A DNA stretch of 64,000 nt from Algoriphagus iocasae (GCF_014206875.1 NZ_JACIJO010000002.1:558001-622000), one strand, 5' to 3'; shown: positions 51,601 through 61,073, counted from the stretch's first letter. Notes: a model not told the origin generated them from the letters alone. Made by a program: numbers and translations.

Positions 51601-52284
51601 ATGAAAAAACTAGTAGCAGAATTTATTGGTACGCTTTGGCTTGTCCTTGGCGGATGTGGTAGCGCCGTTTTGGCCGCCGGGTTCCCTGAATTAGGGATTG
51701 GATTTGTAGGAGTCGCTTTTGCATTTGGACTCACAGTCGTCACCATGGCTTATGCCATTGGACATATTAGCGGCTGTCATTTAAATCCAGCTGTATCCAT
51801 AGGATTATGGATGGGAGGAAGATTTGATAGTAAAGACATTGTGCCTTATATCATAGCCCAGGTATTAGGAGGGTTAGCAGGAGCGGCTATCCTTTATTCT
51901 ATCGCTACAGGTAAAGCAGGTGTGGACCTTGGAGGATTTGCATCAAATGGTTTTGGAGAAGCTTCCCCGGGAGGGTATTCGATGATGTCGGCTTTGATCA
52001 CAGAGATTGTGATGACATTCTTCTTTCTCATCGTGATTTTAGGAGCTACACATCCTAAAGCGCCGGCAGGTTTTGGAGGCCTAGCCATCGGTCTGGCTTT
52101 GGTTTTAATCCATTTGATTTCCATTCCTGTGACCAATACTTCTGTCAATCCTGCAAGGAGCACCAGTCAGGCTATCTTTGCCGGAGGGATCTATTTACAG
52201 CAATTATGGCTATTCTGGATTGCACCGATTGCAGGAGCTATTTTAGCCGGGATTGTCTATAAATTTCTATCTCCAACAGAATGA
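51601..52284 (+). CDS. aqpZ: Aquaporin Z
   Basis: A tetrameric water channel of the inner membrane. The 227 residues carry six helices and the two NPA half-helices in [20 protein letters not shown] (near residue 65) and [16 protein letters not shown] (near residue 185). The N-terminus [21 protein letters not shown] and the Arg after the second NPA are typical of AqpZ. Substrates are water and possibly small solutes. It stands alone with a 260-bp AT-rich upstream region. Confidence 0.95.
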   Translation: MKKLVAEFIGTLWLVLGGCGSAVLAAGFPELGIGFVGVAFAFGLTVVTMAYAIGHISGCHLNPAVSIGLWMGGRFDSKDIVPYIIAQVLGGLAGAAILYSIATGKAGVDLGGFASNGFGEASPGGYSMMSALITEIVMTFFFLIVILGATHPKAPAGFGGLAIGLALVLIHLISIPVTNTSVNPARSTSQAIFAGGIYLQQLWLFWIAPIAGAILAGIVYKFLSPTE

Positions 52285-52348
52285 ATTTTCAAAAAAAGTT
52301 AAATCTTTGTGAATAGAATTATTTCAATGTCACTTAAGCTTTATTAAA

Positions 52349-52816
52349 ATGAAATATTTTAAGATTTTATTTCTGGTTGTGTTTTTTGCCTGTGCAGCTA
52401 CTTTAGAGAGTAATGCTCAAGAAGTGGGTATAAGGTTTGGTCAATTTGGTGGTAACAATGTGGCCATAGACGGAGTTTTTTCACTTGGTCAATTCAGCAG
52501 AATACATGCTGATGTAAGTTTTGGTTCTGGAGTCGGAGTTGATGCACTTTGGGATTTTATTTATAGGCCAGTTGGTTCTAGTGACTTCAAATGGTATGTA
52601 GGAGCTGGTCCTTCATTATACATTGATGATCCCTTCTCTTTGTCAGCAGCTGGCGAAATAGGTATCGAATATGCTTTTGAAGAAGTTCCTATTGTTATTG
52701 GTGCTGATTGGAGACCTACTTTCCGGATTGTAGAAAACACAGATTTTTTTGCGGATGTGTTTGGTCTGAATATCCGGTGGAGATTTGGCAATGATGGCAG
52801 TAACGCCACAAATTAA
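52349..52816 (+). CDS. Small outer-membrane beta-barrel-like protein
   Basis: A 155-residue exported protein with signal KILFLVVFFACAATLESNAQ. The remainder is made of alternating short strands (VGIRFGQFGGNNVAIDGVFS, ARIHADVSF-like, FKWYVGAGPSLYID, VIVIGADWRPTFRI-like) ending FGLNIRWRFG, which resembles an eight-strand outer-membrane barrel with a C-terminal aromatic. The function is unknown. The gene is followed at once by a terminator. Confidence 0.68.
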   Translation: MKYFKILFLVVFFACAATLESNAQEVGIRFGQFGGNNVAIDGVFSLGQFSRIHADVSFGSGVGVDALWDFIYRPVGSSDFKWYVGAGPSLYIDDPFSLSAAGEIGIEYAFEEVPIVIGADWRPTFRIVENTDFFADVFGLNIRWRFGNDGSNATN

Positions 52817-52822
52817 TAACTA

Positions 52823-52851
52823 GGAGCGGGATTGATTCCCGCTCTTTTTTT
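52823..52851 (+). terminator. Terminator directly abutting the next start codon
   Basis: GAGCGGGA and TCCCGCTC form a perfect 8-bp stem with a 5-nt loop, followed by seven T. The next gene's ATG begins at the very next base (52852). Confidence 0.83.
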
Positions 52852-53304
52852 ATGAAACTTATTACAGAAGGAACTTATCGTTTAGAGAAATTCTCTGGTA
52901 AAGGAGGTTGGACGTATATCAAACTTCCAGGAGAATTGATCAAATCTGGAAAGGCCTTTGGAATGATGAAAATTTCCGGGTCAATAGATGACTATTCTTT
53001 TGGAGGAAAGCACTTATTATCCATGGGAAATGGCTATGTATTTTTGCCAGTTGCCAAGCCCATTCGTAAAATTCTTGGAAAAGAAGAAGGGGATGAAGTA
53101 GAAATTAAGTTTTACCAAGATGAATTACCGGATGGCATTCCTCAAGAATTGATTGAATGTCTTCAAGATGATCCGGGTAAACTTGAGTTGTTTCGGCAGT
53201 TAACCAAAGAGGAGCAAGAAAAGTGGATTTCCTACATATATTCTATTGAGGATATAGAAGCAAAATCCAATCGTATCATCAAGTTGCTAAACTCTTTATC
53301 CTGA
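52852..53304 (+). CDS. DUF1905 and YdeI/OmpD-associated domain protein
   Basis: A 150-residue soluble protein. The N-terminal half (KFSGKGGWTYIKLPGELIKS to GEEDGDEVEIKFYQD-like) is a DUF1905 beta-barrel domain. The C-terminal half (ELIECLQDDPGKLELFRQLT and EEQEKWISYIYSIEDIEAKS) is the bacteriocin-protection YdeI/OmpD-associated helical domain. The exact biochemical role is unknown. The ATG directly follows the T-run of a terminator, so the transcript must come from read-through or a start inside it. It converges on the TonB receptor gene. Confidence 0.8.
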   Translation: MKLITEGTYRLEKFSGKGGWTYIKLPGELIKSGKAFGMMKISGSIDDYSFGGKHLLSMGNGYVFLPVAKPIRKILGKEEGDEVEIKFYQDELPDGIPQELIECLQDDPGKLELFRQLTKEEQEKWISYIYSIEDIEAKSNRIIKLLNSLS

Positions 53305-53308
53305 ATTC

Positions 53309-55711
53309 CTAAAACTCTACGATAATTCCGACAGTTGGCAAAATAGTCCCTGCTGTGTTCTCGATAAATTTCAATTGATATCGGCTTGGTTCATTTGGAT
53401 CCACCAAAATATTTCCGGCATCATCTCTTACAGGAACCAATAATGGAGCTTGCTCGGCCTGAAAATTATAGGCATTCTGGATATCTACATACCAATTCAA
53501 ACTCCATTTAGGAAAGTAATATTTTTTATCGACTCTCAAATCCAGCTGATGAAAAGCATTTAGCCTAAATGTATTGATCTGTGAATAATCAAAAATTGGT
53601 TGGCCTCTCAGATCCCAATTACTGATCAAGGATGACTCCTCCACATCGTAAGGGGTATAAGGTGTGCCTCCTAAATACCTCCATCTTGTACCGACTTCCC
53701 AGTTATTATTAAACCTCTTTCCTGCGGTCAAGCTCAAGATGATTTTATTGTCCCAAGATGAAGGAATAAATCCTTCTGTATTTGGGTTGGTAAATTCACT
53801 TCTGACCAAAGTCAAAGAGGCAATTCCATAAAAATCATTAAACAATCGCTGCTGAGCGAGAAACTCCAAACCAAAGGCTCGCCCTTTGGCATCGGACTTC
53901 ACAGGTTCATTTCCAATCACCCCAAAATCTGCCCCCAGGTTAGCCAATGCAATCCCATTTCTTACCGAGGAAGGATAGTTTTTATATTTCTTGTAAAATG
54001 CCTCCATTGTAAACCTTCGGTTTTTCTCTGGTGCCAAAAACTCCAAACCTGCGATCAGTAGACTGTTTTGGATGTATCGGACATCTTCATCTTGATTGAC
54101 CAAATCACCTTCATTATTCCGATAACCTAAAACCGTGTACGGAGGCTTTTGGTAATAAATACCAGCATTTGCTGTTGCAAAAAGATTCGGCCTTAATTGG
54201 TAGGAAACCGAAAATCTGGGACTGATTTGATTCAGGGGATTTGATGCAGTTTTACCAAAATCTGATCCGTCCATTCTTACTCCTCCGGAAAGTAGTAATC
54301 GCTCATTTTTAGAATATTTCGTACCCGAGATGAAGCCCCCGAATTCATTGAAATTTGAAGTGGACTCAACGGAAATTATTTCATTTGAATTAGCTAATGT
54401 CGCTCGGTCAAAGTTTTTAATGTAATACCTTGAATACTCATAATTAAAGCCGTATTTGATAGTATAACCATTACCAAAGATGTTGTTTTCAGCCCGAAAC
54501 TTGTTTTCTGATTCCTGAGACAAATACCTATACAGCAAATTGGCTTCTGAACTTTCCTCATTTTTAAAATATTTTTCTGCTTCATTATTGAGCATATTCC
54601 TGCTCAAGACAAAAGTCCAAAAACCATTTTCCCTATATCTCTTCAATTTTAATCCTGTGGTATAATTCCACTGACTTTGGACAGGAAGTACATCCAATAA
54701 ATACAGTCGATTTTCCAAATCATCCCCTGTTTCATCCTCTGGTATTTCCTTGTTCAAAACAAACTGATCTATCGCTCCCACACCCAGAAAAGTCAATTCA
54801 GTCTTATCATTGATCTTGGTGGTGGTTTTGAGTTGAAAATCATTAAAAGTCGGCAAAAATGGCAAGCCTAAAACTTTGAAGAGTCCCTGCAAATAGGATC
54901 TTCTAGCAGAAAGTAAATAGGTGGTTTTCTCTCCCAAAGGTCCTTCGTTTGATAAAGTCAATTCGGAAGCTCCCAAAGTCAATTGGGTTTCCAATTCTTC
55001 CCTATTTCCTTCCTTTAGTTTGATTTCAAAGAAAGAACTCAAGGCATCCATTCTATTGGCAGGAAATCCTCCAGCGATCAGATCCACGTTTGAAATCAAA
55101 TTGACATTCAATATCCCAACTGGCCCTCCAGAAGAACCTTGTGTGGAAAAGTGATTGATCACGGGGACTTCAATTTCGTCAACGAAAAACTTGTTTTCAT
55201 TTGGAGCTCCCCCTCTGATCAAAATGTCATTTCTAAAACTTGCCGTACTTGCCACTCCCGGTAATGCCTGTATTACTTTAGAAATATCTCTGTTTCCACC
55301 AGGATATCGCTCAATCTCATTGCTATTTAATTTTCGAACTGACAATGGAGTCTCTTCGGATCTGGAAAACTCAGAACTTACGACCACCTCGTTTAATTCG
55401 GAGGCATCTTCGCGAAGTTCAAAATCCAATTGAACAGATTTCGAAATCGTGACACTCACCTCATATTTGGTCTCCGTCTTAAAGCCCACAAAACTTGCCC
55501 GAACATTGTAGAGGCCAGGAGGAACATCCGTAATTTCATACATTCCATTTTCATCGGAAATTGCTCCAAAATCGGTGTTAAGAATTAAAACATTCGCAAA
55601 AGCCACCGCTTCTCCATTGGAAGGATTGGAAATTTTTCCCCGGATAATACCTTGGGAAAAGGCAGCCATTGAAACAAATAAAAAGACAATTGACAGTAAG
55701 CTTTTATTCAT
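53309..55711 (-). CDS. TonB-dependent outer-membrane receptor with carboxypeptidase-like domain
   Basis: An 800-residue receptor from the ATG at 55709-55711 with signal NKSLLSIVFLFVSMAAFSQG; a longer frame from 55816 lacks a signal and is rejected. A CarboxypepD_reg-like domain (IIRGKISNPSNGEAVAFANV, about 20-100) precedes the plug (IERYPGGNRDISKVIQALPG, ILIRGGAPNENKFFVDEIEV) and a 22-strand barrel ending IVEF. No SusD partner lies beside it, so the substrate may be a metal complex or peptide. It is downstream of crtW by 62 bp on the same strand but is probably a separate unit. Confidence 0.9.
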   Translation of the reverse strand: MNKSLLSIVFLFVSMAAFSQGIIRGKISNPSNGEAVAFANVLILNTDFGAISDENGMYEITDVPPGLYNVRASFVGFKTETKYEVSVTISKSVQLDFELREDASELNEVVVSSEFSRSEETPLSVRKLNSNEIERYPGGNRDISKVIQALPGVASTASFRNDILIRGGAPNENKFFVDEIEVPVINHFSTQGSSGGPVGILNVNLISNVDLIAGGFPANRMDALSSFFEIKLKEGNREELETQLTLGASELTLSNEGPLGEKTTYLLSARRSYLQGLFKVLGLPFLPTFNDFQLKTTTKINDKTELTFLGVGAIDQFVLNKEIPEDETGDDLENRLYLLDVLPVQSQWNYTTGLKLKRYRENGFWTFVLSRNMLNNEAEKYFKNEESSEANLLYRYLSQESENKFRAENNIFGNGYTIKYGFNYEYSRYYIKNFDRATLANSNEIISVESTSNFNEFGGFISGTKYSKNERLLLSGGVRMDGSDFGKTASNPLNQISPRFSVSYQLRPNLFATANAGIYYQKPPYTVLGYRNNEGDLVNQDEDVRYIQNSLLIAGLEFLAPEKNRRFTMEAFYKKYKNYPSSVRNGIALANLGADFGVIGNEPVKSDAKGRAFGLEFLAQQRLFNDFYGIASLTLVRSEFTNPNTEGFIPSSWDNKIILSLTAGKRFNNNWEVGTRWRYLGGTPYTPYDVEESSLISNWDLRGQPIFDYSQINTFRLNAFHQLDLRVDKKYYFPKWSLNWYVDIQNAYNFQAEQAPLLVPVRDDAGNILVDPNEPSRYQLKFIENTAGTILPTVGIIVEF

Positions 55712-55773
55712 AAGTCTGGTAGTTCTTAAACAAAATGAATTTGGACGCAAAAAGTTTAGGTTTACTCCAATTT

Positions 55774-56487
55774 TTAAGAATTCATTTTTTCTTTTTCTCT
55801 CCAAAGTCTCCACCAAGGAGTGCCGGGTGAGTCATGATGCTCGTAATGATACCCAAAAAAGTAGCAAGAAAGGAAAGCCCAAAAATGGTTTTTTGATTGT
55901 GTGGTAGAATGGTGTTTATTGTCGTTTTCACCTTTATGAGGCAAATACGTACCAAAGTAAAAAAGCTGAAATGTGGATAACACTGCAGGAAGCATCCAAT
56001 ATAAAATCAAGTTATCCACATGGATAAATAACTTTAAAACATTGAATGTCAAAGCCATGAGCAAAAATTGCCAAATGCTAAGGTACTGTTTGATAAAGCT
56101 AAAGTACCAAGGAAAGAATCGATCTGAGTGATGATAATCCGGATCCTTATCCGTTGCTACAAAACGATGGTGTTCATGATGTTTTGGAAATAATTTCCAG
56201 TAAAAATTAAAGGAAAAAAGTAAGGCTGCAAAAACACCAATTACATTGTTTACAATCTTATTGGACGAAACTAATCCGTGCATGGCATCATGCGCCGTAA
56301 TAAATAATCCAGTGTATAAATGCATTTGGATCAATATCAACAAATAAGTGATGGGGCTATTCCATTGTATATCTATTGACAGCAAATACACTAGTGAAAT
56401 AGACCAGCATGCTATTACTCCGAAAGCAATTAGAATTCCTTTCGGATCAATATTGGAATGAAATGAAGTTGATTTTCCTGCATTCAT
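55774..56487 (-). CDS. crtW: Beta-carotene ketolase (CrtW-type)
   Basis: Introduces a keto group at C4 of the beta-ionone ring. The 237-residue membrane enzyme starts at the ATG at 56485-56487, just after ispH; an upstream in-frame start inside ispH is rejected. The di-iron histidine clusters are seen in FITAHDAMHGLVS, KLFPKHHEHHRFVATDKDPD and the C-terminal FFGYHYEHHDSPGTPWWRLW, with the CrtW-specific FGTYLPHK. These separate it from CrtZ and ordinary fatty-acid desaturases. It is the last gene of the minus-strand carotenoid block. Confidence 0.88.
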   Translation of the reverse strand: MNAGKSTSFHSNIDPKGILIAFGVIACWSISLVYLLSIDIQWNSPITYLLILIQMHLYTGLFITAHDAMHGLVSSNKIVNNVIGVFAALLFSFNFYWKLFPKHHEHHRFVATDKDPDYHHSDRFFPWYFSFIKQYLSIWQFLLMALTFNVLKLFIHVDNLILYWMLPAVLSTFQLFYFGTYLPHKGENDNKHHSTTQSKNHFWAFLSCYFFGYHYEHHDSPGTPWWRLWREKEKMNS

Positions 56488-56510
56488 GTCTGCAAGCACG
56501 GTGAAGTGGA

Positions 56511-57356
56511 TCAGAAAGTCAAGATTTTCTCTCGAACTTGTTCCATAAGCCACATAGGCGTAGAGGTAGCACCACAGATTCCAATGCTTTCACCATCTTC
56601 AAACCAATCTGGCATGATTTGATCCGCATTGGAGACAAAATATGTATTTGGATTTTTCTCTTTGCAGACATTGTATAGGACCTTTCCATTGGAAGATTTG
56701 GTACCACTGACAAATACGATCTTGTCAAATCGCTCTGCAAATGCTCTCAGTTCCTTATCTCTATTGGAAACTTGTCTACAAATGGTATCATTTGTATTTA
56801 CCGAGATTCCGTTGTTTTTAAGAATCTCGTTGATTTCGTAAAATTTATCTGTGCTTTTAGTAGTCTGGCTATACAGCGTGATATTTCTTGGCAATGTCTC
56901 CAGGTCCAACTCAGAAATATCTTGGAAAACAACCGCTTTATTTCCCGTTTGTCCTAACAAACCGATCACTTCCGCATGGCCATGTTTGCCATAGATGTAG
57001 ATCGTTTCATCTTTATCAAACGAGTTTTTGATCCTATTCTGAAGTTTCAAAACCACAGGGCAACTCGCATCAATCAAATTCAAATTATTCTTGATCGCGA
57101 GTTCGTAGGTAGATGGTGGCTCTCCATGTGCTCTGATTAAAACCTTCTCATTGACCAGAGAACTCAATTCTTCGTGATTGATTATTTTCAGACCTTTTTT
57201 TGTCAGTCTGTTTACCTCCTCATCGTTGTGGACAATATCTCCAAGACAATACAAATATCCTTGTTCATCCAAAATCTCTTCAGCCATTTCGATGGCATAA
57301 ACTACTCCAAAGCAAAAGCCAGAATGATCATCAATATGTACCTGAAGGTTCTTCAT
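56511..57356 (-). CDS. ispH: 4-Hydroxy-3-methylbut-2-enyl diphosphate reductase
   Basis: Makes IPP and DMAPP in the last step of the MEP pathway using a 4Fe-4S cluster. The 281-residue length fits. Cluster cysteines are in SGFCFGVVYAIEMAE (residue 15 region), IDASCPVVLKLQ and GICGATSTPMWLMEQV. Substrate-binding histidines sit in LGDIVHNDEEV, RAHGEPPSTYE and KHGHAEVIGLLGQT. It sits inside the carotenoid operon between the lycopene cyclase and the ketolase genes, which couples isoprenoid supply to pigment synthesis. Confidence 0.95.
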   Translation of the reverse strand: MKNLQVHIDDHSGFCFGVVYAIEMAEEILDEQGYLYCLGDIVHNDEEVNRLTKKGLKIINHEELSSLVNEKVLIRAHGEPPSTYELAIKNNLNLIDASCPVVLKLQNRIKNSFDKDETIYIYGKHGHAEVIGLLGQTGNKAVVFQDISELDLETLPRNITLYSQTTKSTDKFYEINEILKNNGISVNTNDTICRQVSNRDKELRAFAERFDKIVFVSGTKSSNGKVLYNVCKEKNPNTYFVSNADQIMPDWFEDGESIGICGATSTPMWLMEQVREKILTF

Positions 57357-57362
57357 AGCCTA

Positions 57363-58070
57363 TTAACTTTTTACAGTTTGAATTGTTCGTTGGCTGCGGA
57401 ATTTTTCAAAGAAAGAAATATTCATCAGCAACAGAGTCATTGAATAAATGGTATCCTCCACCGGCACCGTCCAAATCCGGATTCCTAAATTCTCAGAGTT
57501 ATTATAAATCACTACAGGCTCTTCAGTCAGCCCTCCAGTCAAAACCCCATTGCAAAGCAGAAAGGGGATCAAATGAACTAGATAGGCAAAGAGAAATTTT
57601 CCTAAATATTTATCATTAAAAGCCAGAAAATGAAGTACTAAGGCGATAGCTCCGATGAAAAAGTTAACCGAAGTGTACCACTTATCCAAATGCATTAATC
57701 CTAAACCTATCAGAAAAGGCACCATGACATAGACAAATGGTTTTCCTAGATCTTTGAGAGGGTCTTTTGGAAAGAAATAATTTAAAACCTCATAAATAAA
57801 TACACAGGCGAAAGGCACGGTGATAAAGAACAGCCATTCCTCTAGCGGTAAATCAAAAAAATAAATACCCAAAATATACCTTGGATTGAATTCCCAAACT
57901 CCCATCACTGTAAACCAATGATCCCAGATAAGAAAAAATGCAGCTGTTATCAAAATGGCAGGAAAAAGGGCTCCCCATTTTTTTGCAAACTGAATTTTGC
58001 TTTCAAAAGATCGCAGCAATGGAAATGAAATGGCAAAGGCATTAACTCCCAAGTATAAATACTTTTCCAT
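57363..58070 (-). CDS. Lycopene beta-cyclase, fused CrtYc-CrtYd type
   Basis: Cyclises one or both ends of lycopene. The 235-residue membrane protein has two similar halves, each ending in a P-x-E motif: FDLPLEEWLFFITVPFACVF in the first and TVPVEDTIYSMTLLLMNISF in the second. In actinobacteria the two halves are separate crtYc and crtYd genes; the single-chain fusion was described in Algoriphagus. Seven or so helices are visible. One base separates its start from the crtB stop, and ispH follows 6 bp downstream, so all are one operon. Confidence 0.9.
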   Translation of the reverse strand: MEKYLYLGVNAFAISFPLLRSFESKIQFAKKWGALFPAILITAAFFLIWDHWFTVMGVWEFNPRYILGIYFFDLPLEEWLFFITVPFACVFIYEVLNYFFPKDPLKDLGKPFVYVMVPFLIGLGLMHLDKWYTSVNFFIGAIALVLHFLAFNDKYLGKFLFAYLVHLIPFLLCNGVLTGGLTEEPVVIYNNSENLGIRIWTVPVEDTIYSMTLLLMNISFFEKFRSQRTIQTVKS

Positions 58071-58071
58071 A

Positions 58072-58917
58072 TTAGGTGATTCCCAGCTTGTTTACGAAAT
58101 AGGTTCCTATCAACAGGGACAGTTTCTTGGAATTTGGTATACGGATTCTTCTTTGGGTGATAGTTTCGGCTGGAAGGCCCTTTATTTTATCAAATAACTT
58201 CTGGTAATAGAGATAGGCAACTTTTACCCCTAGTTTCGCTCCAATCGGAAGTTGCTCAATCCCAGAGAGCGAATCATTAAAATCCTGCTGAATATCTGCC
58301 TCTATTTGCTTTTTGATCACTTTATCAAAATGATTAAAGTCTACTCCAGGGAAATAAACTCTCCCTCTTTCTTCGTAATCACTTTTGATATCTCTTAAGA
58401 AATTGACTTTCTGAAATGCTGCACCAAGCTTACAAGCTGAGTCTTTCAATCGATCATATTCCTCTTGATTTCCTTCGCAAAAAACCTTTAAGCACATCAG
58501 GCCTACTACTTCAGCCGAACCATAAATGTACTCTTGATACTTGCTGTCATCGTAAGTTTTAAAATCCAGATCCATCTCCATACTATGGAGAAATGCTTCT
58601 ATCAAGTCATGGTCAATTTTATATTTATTGACTACCAACTGGAAGGCATGCAGCACAGGGTTAAGTGAAATACCACTTTCTATGGATTCATAAGTATCTT
58701 TTTTAAATCTAGCCAAAAGTTGGGCTTTGTCCTGATCATGAAAAGTATCCACGATTTCATCTGCATATCTCACAAATCCATAAATGGCATAGATAGGCAT
58801 GTGAAACTTTTGGTCAAGCGTTTTGATCCCCAAAGTGAAGCTGGTACTGTAGCGTTGGGTGATCAGTTTGCTACATTCAAAAGTCGTCTGATCAAAAAGA
58901 TCTCTTGGGTTCATCAC
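58072..58917 (-). CDS. crtB: Phytoene synthase
   Basis: Condenses two geranylgeranyl diphosphates to phytoene, the first committed carotenoid step. The 281 residues show the aspartate-rich YGFVRYADEIVDTFHD, SAEVVGLMCLKVF, LGAAFQKVNFLRDIKSDYEE with the second Asp motif, and GRVYFP. The N-terminus SKLITQRYSTSFTLGIK is typical. No geranylgeranyl diphosphate synthase (crtE) is present in the window. It lies 22 bp after crtI and 1 bp before the cyclase gene. Confidence 0.93.
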   Translation of the reverse strand: MMNPRDLFDQTTFECSKLITQRYSTSFTLGIKTLDQKFHMPIYAIYGFVRYADEIVDTFHDQDKAQLLARFKKDTYESIESGISLNPVLHAFQLVVNKYKIDHDLIEAFLHSMEMDLDFKTYDDSKYQEYIYGSAEVVGLMCLKVFCEGNQEEYDRLKDSACKLGAAFQKVNFLRDIKSDYEERGRVYFPGVDFNHFDKVIKKQIEADIQQDFNDSLSGIEQLPIGAKLGVKVAYLYYQKLFDKIKGLPAETITQRRIRIPNSKKLSLLIGTYFVNKLGIT

Positions 58918-58939
58918 TATTAAATATATCTAATTTCCA

Positions 58940-60418
58940 TTAATAAATTTCCTTTATCACCTCATTAGCTACCACTTGCCCCGAAATCAAAGATGGCGGA
59001 ACACCTGGACCAGGAACAGTCAACTGACCAGTATAATACAAATTAGAAACCTTTTTGTTTTTCAAAGAGGGCTTTAATATCGCGGTCTGAGTCAGCGTAT
59101 TCGCTAAACCGTAGGCATTTCCTTTATAGGCATGGTAATCATTCTTGAAATCCTGATGGGCATAAGACCTTTTGAAGACGACATGAGATCTGATTTCCTG
59201 TCCGGTAATCTTCTCCAGCCTAACCATGATGATGTGATAATATTTTTCTCTAAGCTCCTCCGTATCTTCTAAATCAGGTGCCAAAGGGATCAATAAAAAA
59301 AGATTTTCCATTCCTTTGGGAGCAACCGATCTATCCGTTAAGGATGGTACTGACGCATAAAACAATGGCTTTTCTGGCCATCTTGGATTTTTGTAGATAG
59401 CATCTGCATGCGGCCCAAGAGGCTCATCGAAAAATAAATTATGATGTCTCAGATTTACCAGTCGCTTGTCTATTCCCAGATAAAACAGCAAGCTCGAAGG
59501 CGCCAAGACTCGCTTATCCCAGTATTCTTCTGAATAGTTGCTATAATTTGGATTGACAAGATGCTTATCCACATGATGATAATCAGCTCCGGCTATAACC
59601 ACATCCGCCTCTATCTTTTTTCCAGAAATCAATCGAACAGCTTTTGCCTTTCCTTCTTTAATTTCTATTTCCTCCACCTCGGAGTTATACAGAATTTTAA
59701 CGCCTTTTTCCTCTGCCAGACTCACCATGCCCCGAATGATCTCATGCATCCCTTTTTTAGGATACCATGTACCTAAAGCGATATCTGCGTAATTCATCAG
59801 GCTATATAAAGCAGGAATATTTTCTGCGGTCTCCCCTAGGAAAAGTACCGGAAATTCCATCAAACGGATGATTTTATCAGATTTGAAAAACTTCCGGACA
59901 TGTTTTGCCATCGACTGGAATATATCCATCCGTAGCATGTCCTTTAATAACCCCGGCGATGTAAATTCAAAGACAGAACGACTTGGTTTGGTGACGAGAT
60001 CATGGATTCCTACTTGATATTTATATGCTGCCTGCTCCAAAAATTTATCCAATTGAGCAGCCGCTCCAGTTTCTATTCCCTCAAGCATGGTTTTGAACTC
60101 ATCCAGATTGGCTGGAATGTCCAACACATCACCTTCGCCATATATTACCGAATAGGATGGGTCTAAACGGATCAGCTCGTAATAGTCAGATGGTTTTTTT
60201 CCAAAGGTTGCAAAGTACTTCTCAAAGACATCTGGCATCCAATACCAACTTGGACCCATATCAAAAACAAACCCCTGATGTTCAAACTTTCTAGCTCTTC
60301 CACCGGGGCTTTCATTTTTTTCTACTATTGTTACTCTAAATCCTTTTGCTGCTAAATGGGTAGCTGCTGATAATCCGGCAAATCCCGAACCAATTACTAC
60401 CGCATGTTTCTCGGCCAT
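58940..60418 (-). CDS. crtI: Phytoene desaturase
   Basis: A FAD-dependent desaturase that converts phytoene to lycopene. The 492-residue length is usual. The dinucleotide-binding motif is AVVIGSGFAGLSAATHLAAKG (residues about 6-26), followed by VTIVEKNESPGGRARKFEHQ and GFVFDMGPSWYWMPD. The C-terminal NLYYTGQLTVPGPGVPPSLI is the CrtI signature and includes the FAD-contacting region. It starts 4 bp after the sigma-factor stop, indicating co-transcription with the regulator. Four-step desaturation is assumed from the family. Confidence 0.93.
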   Translation of the reverse strand: MAEKHAVVIGSGFAGLSAATHLAAKGFRVTIVEKNESPGGRARKFEHQGFVFDMGPSWYWMPDVFEKYFATFGKKPSDYYELIRLDPSYSVIYGEGDVLDIPANLDEFKTMLEGIETGAAAQLDKFLEQAAYKYQVGIHDLVTKPSRSVFEFTSPGLLKDMLRMDIFQSMAKHVRKFFKSDKIIRLMEFPVLFLGETAENIPALYSLMNYADIALGTWYPKKGMHEIIRGMVSLAEEKGVKILYNSEVEEIEIKEGKAKAVRLISGKKIEADVVIAGADYHHVDKHLVNPNYSNYSEEYWDKRVLAPSSLLFYLGIDKRLVNLRHHNLFFDEPLGPHADAIYKNPRWPEKPLFYASVPSLTDRSVAPKGMENLFLLIPLAPDLEDTEELREKYYHIIMVRLEKITGQEIRSHVVFKRSYAHQDFKNDYHAYKGNAYGLANTLTQTAILKPSLKNKKVSNLYYTGQLTVPGPGVPPSLISGQVVANEVIKEIY

Positions 60419-60422
60419 AGAA

Positions 60423-60935
60423 TCAATTTTTATGCTTGTATACCATCAAATCTTCTTTGAGAAGCTTTCGGGCAATATGAATTCTATTCTTTACAGTTCC
60501 TATCGGAATCTGCAATTTTTCGGCAATTTCATGGTATTTAAAACCTCTGTAATGCATCATGAAAGGCGTTTTGAACACATCATCCAAGCGATCGATCGAT
60601 TCATAAATATCATCCATGGCTAAGTTTCCAAAAACTCCATTTTCAATCTGCACATTGCTTGAATTGAGGTAATGTAAATTATCGGTGGTATCTACAAAAG
60701 TACCTCTTCTCACCATCTTCTGATAGTTGGTGATAAAGGTGTTTTTCATGATCGTATAAAGCCAAGCCTTCAGATTAGTGCCTTCAGCAAACTTATCTTT
60801 GTTGGTATATGCTTTTACCATTGTGTCCTGAAGCAAATCGTTGGCATCATCAATATCTCTTGTCAGTTTCATGGCAAAAGGCTTCAAAGAACTGGAGAGA
60901 TGGTTTAAGGAGTAGCTAAATTCTAGAGTCGTCAT
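60423..60935 (-). CDS. ECF-type RNA polymerase sigma factor of the carotenoid cluster
   Basis: A 170-residue sigma-70 family protein. Region 2 has DIDDANDLLQDTMVKAYTNK and GTNLKAWLYTIMKNTFITNY; region 4 is TPFMMHYRGFKYHEIAEKLQ followed by IPIGTVKNRIHIARKLL. No anti-sigma factor gene is adjacent. Its position as first gene before crtI, behind a CarH-like regulator gene, resembles light-responsive carotenogenesis loci in which a MerR-type repressor controls a sigma factor. Its own promoter region holds three TTGTTTAAT half-sites. Confidence 0.9.
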   Translation of the reverse strand: MTTLEFSYSLNHLSSSLKPFAMKLTRDIDDANDLLQDTMVKAYTNKDKFAEGTNLKAWLYTIMKNTFITNYQKMVRRGTFVDTTDNLHYLNSSNVQIENGVFGNLAMDDIYESIDRLDDVFKTPFMMHYRGFKYHEIAEKLQIPIGTVKNRIHIARKLLKEDLMVYKHKN

Positions 60936-60948
60936 GGCTATTGGTCTT

Positions 60949-61001
60949 TTGTTTAATCAAATCTATCATTCATTAAACAAAATAACAAGCTTTTGTTTAA
61001 T
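60949..61001. promoter_or_regulatory. Cluster of three TTGTTTAAT half-sites upstream of the sigma-factor gene
   Basis: TTGTTTAAT occurs at 60949-60957, as its complement ATTAAACAA at 60972-60980, and again at 60993-61001; centres are 23 and 21 bp apart, about two helical turns. A related TTGTTTAAC lies at 61101-61109. The first two form a perfect inverted repeat with 14-bp spacing. They lie 14-66 bp before the sigma-factor start. They are plausible binding sites for the neighbouring MerR/CarH-like protein, not tested. Confidence 0.5.
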
Positions 61002-61073
61002 ATTTTTGAAAAAAACATAATCACAATAACATGAATGGTAGATATTTATGGGTGAATGGATGTATTTAGACAT

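Noticed and set aside
53309..55711. A polysaccharide utilisation locus around the TonB receptor and the GH28 enzyme.
   Set aside because: There is no SusD gene, the two are about 3.5 kb apart on opposite strands, and unrelated genes lie between them.
55712..55816. N-terminal 35-residue extension of the TonB-dependent receptor.
   Set aside because: It would place the signal peptide internally; the ATG at 55709-55711 begins a normal signal.
56488..56553. Longer CrtW frame starting inside ispH.
   Set aside because: The added residues are hydrophilic shadow sequence of the ispH end; a good ATG lies at 56485-56487 after the ispH stop.
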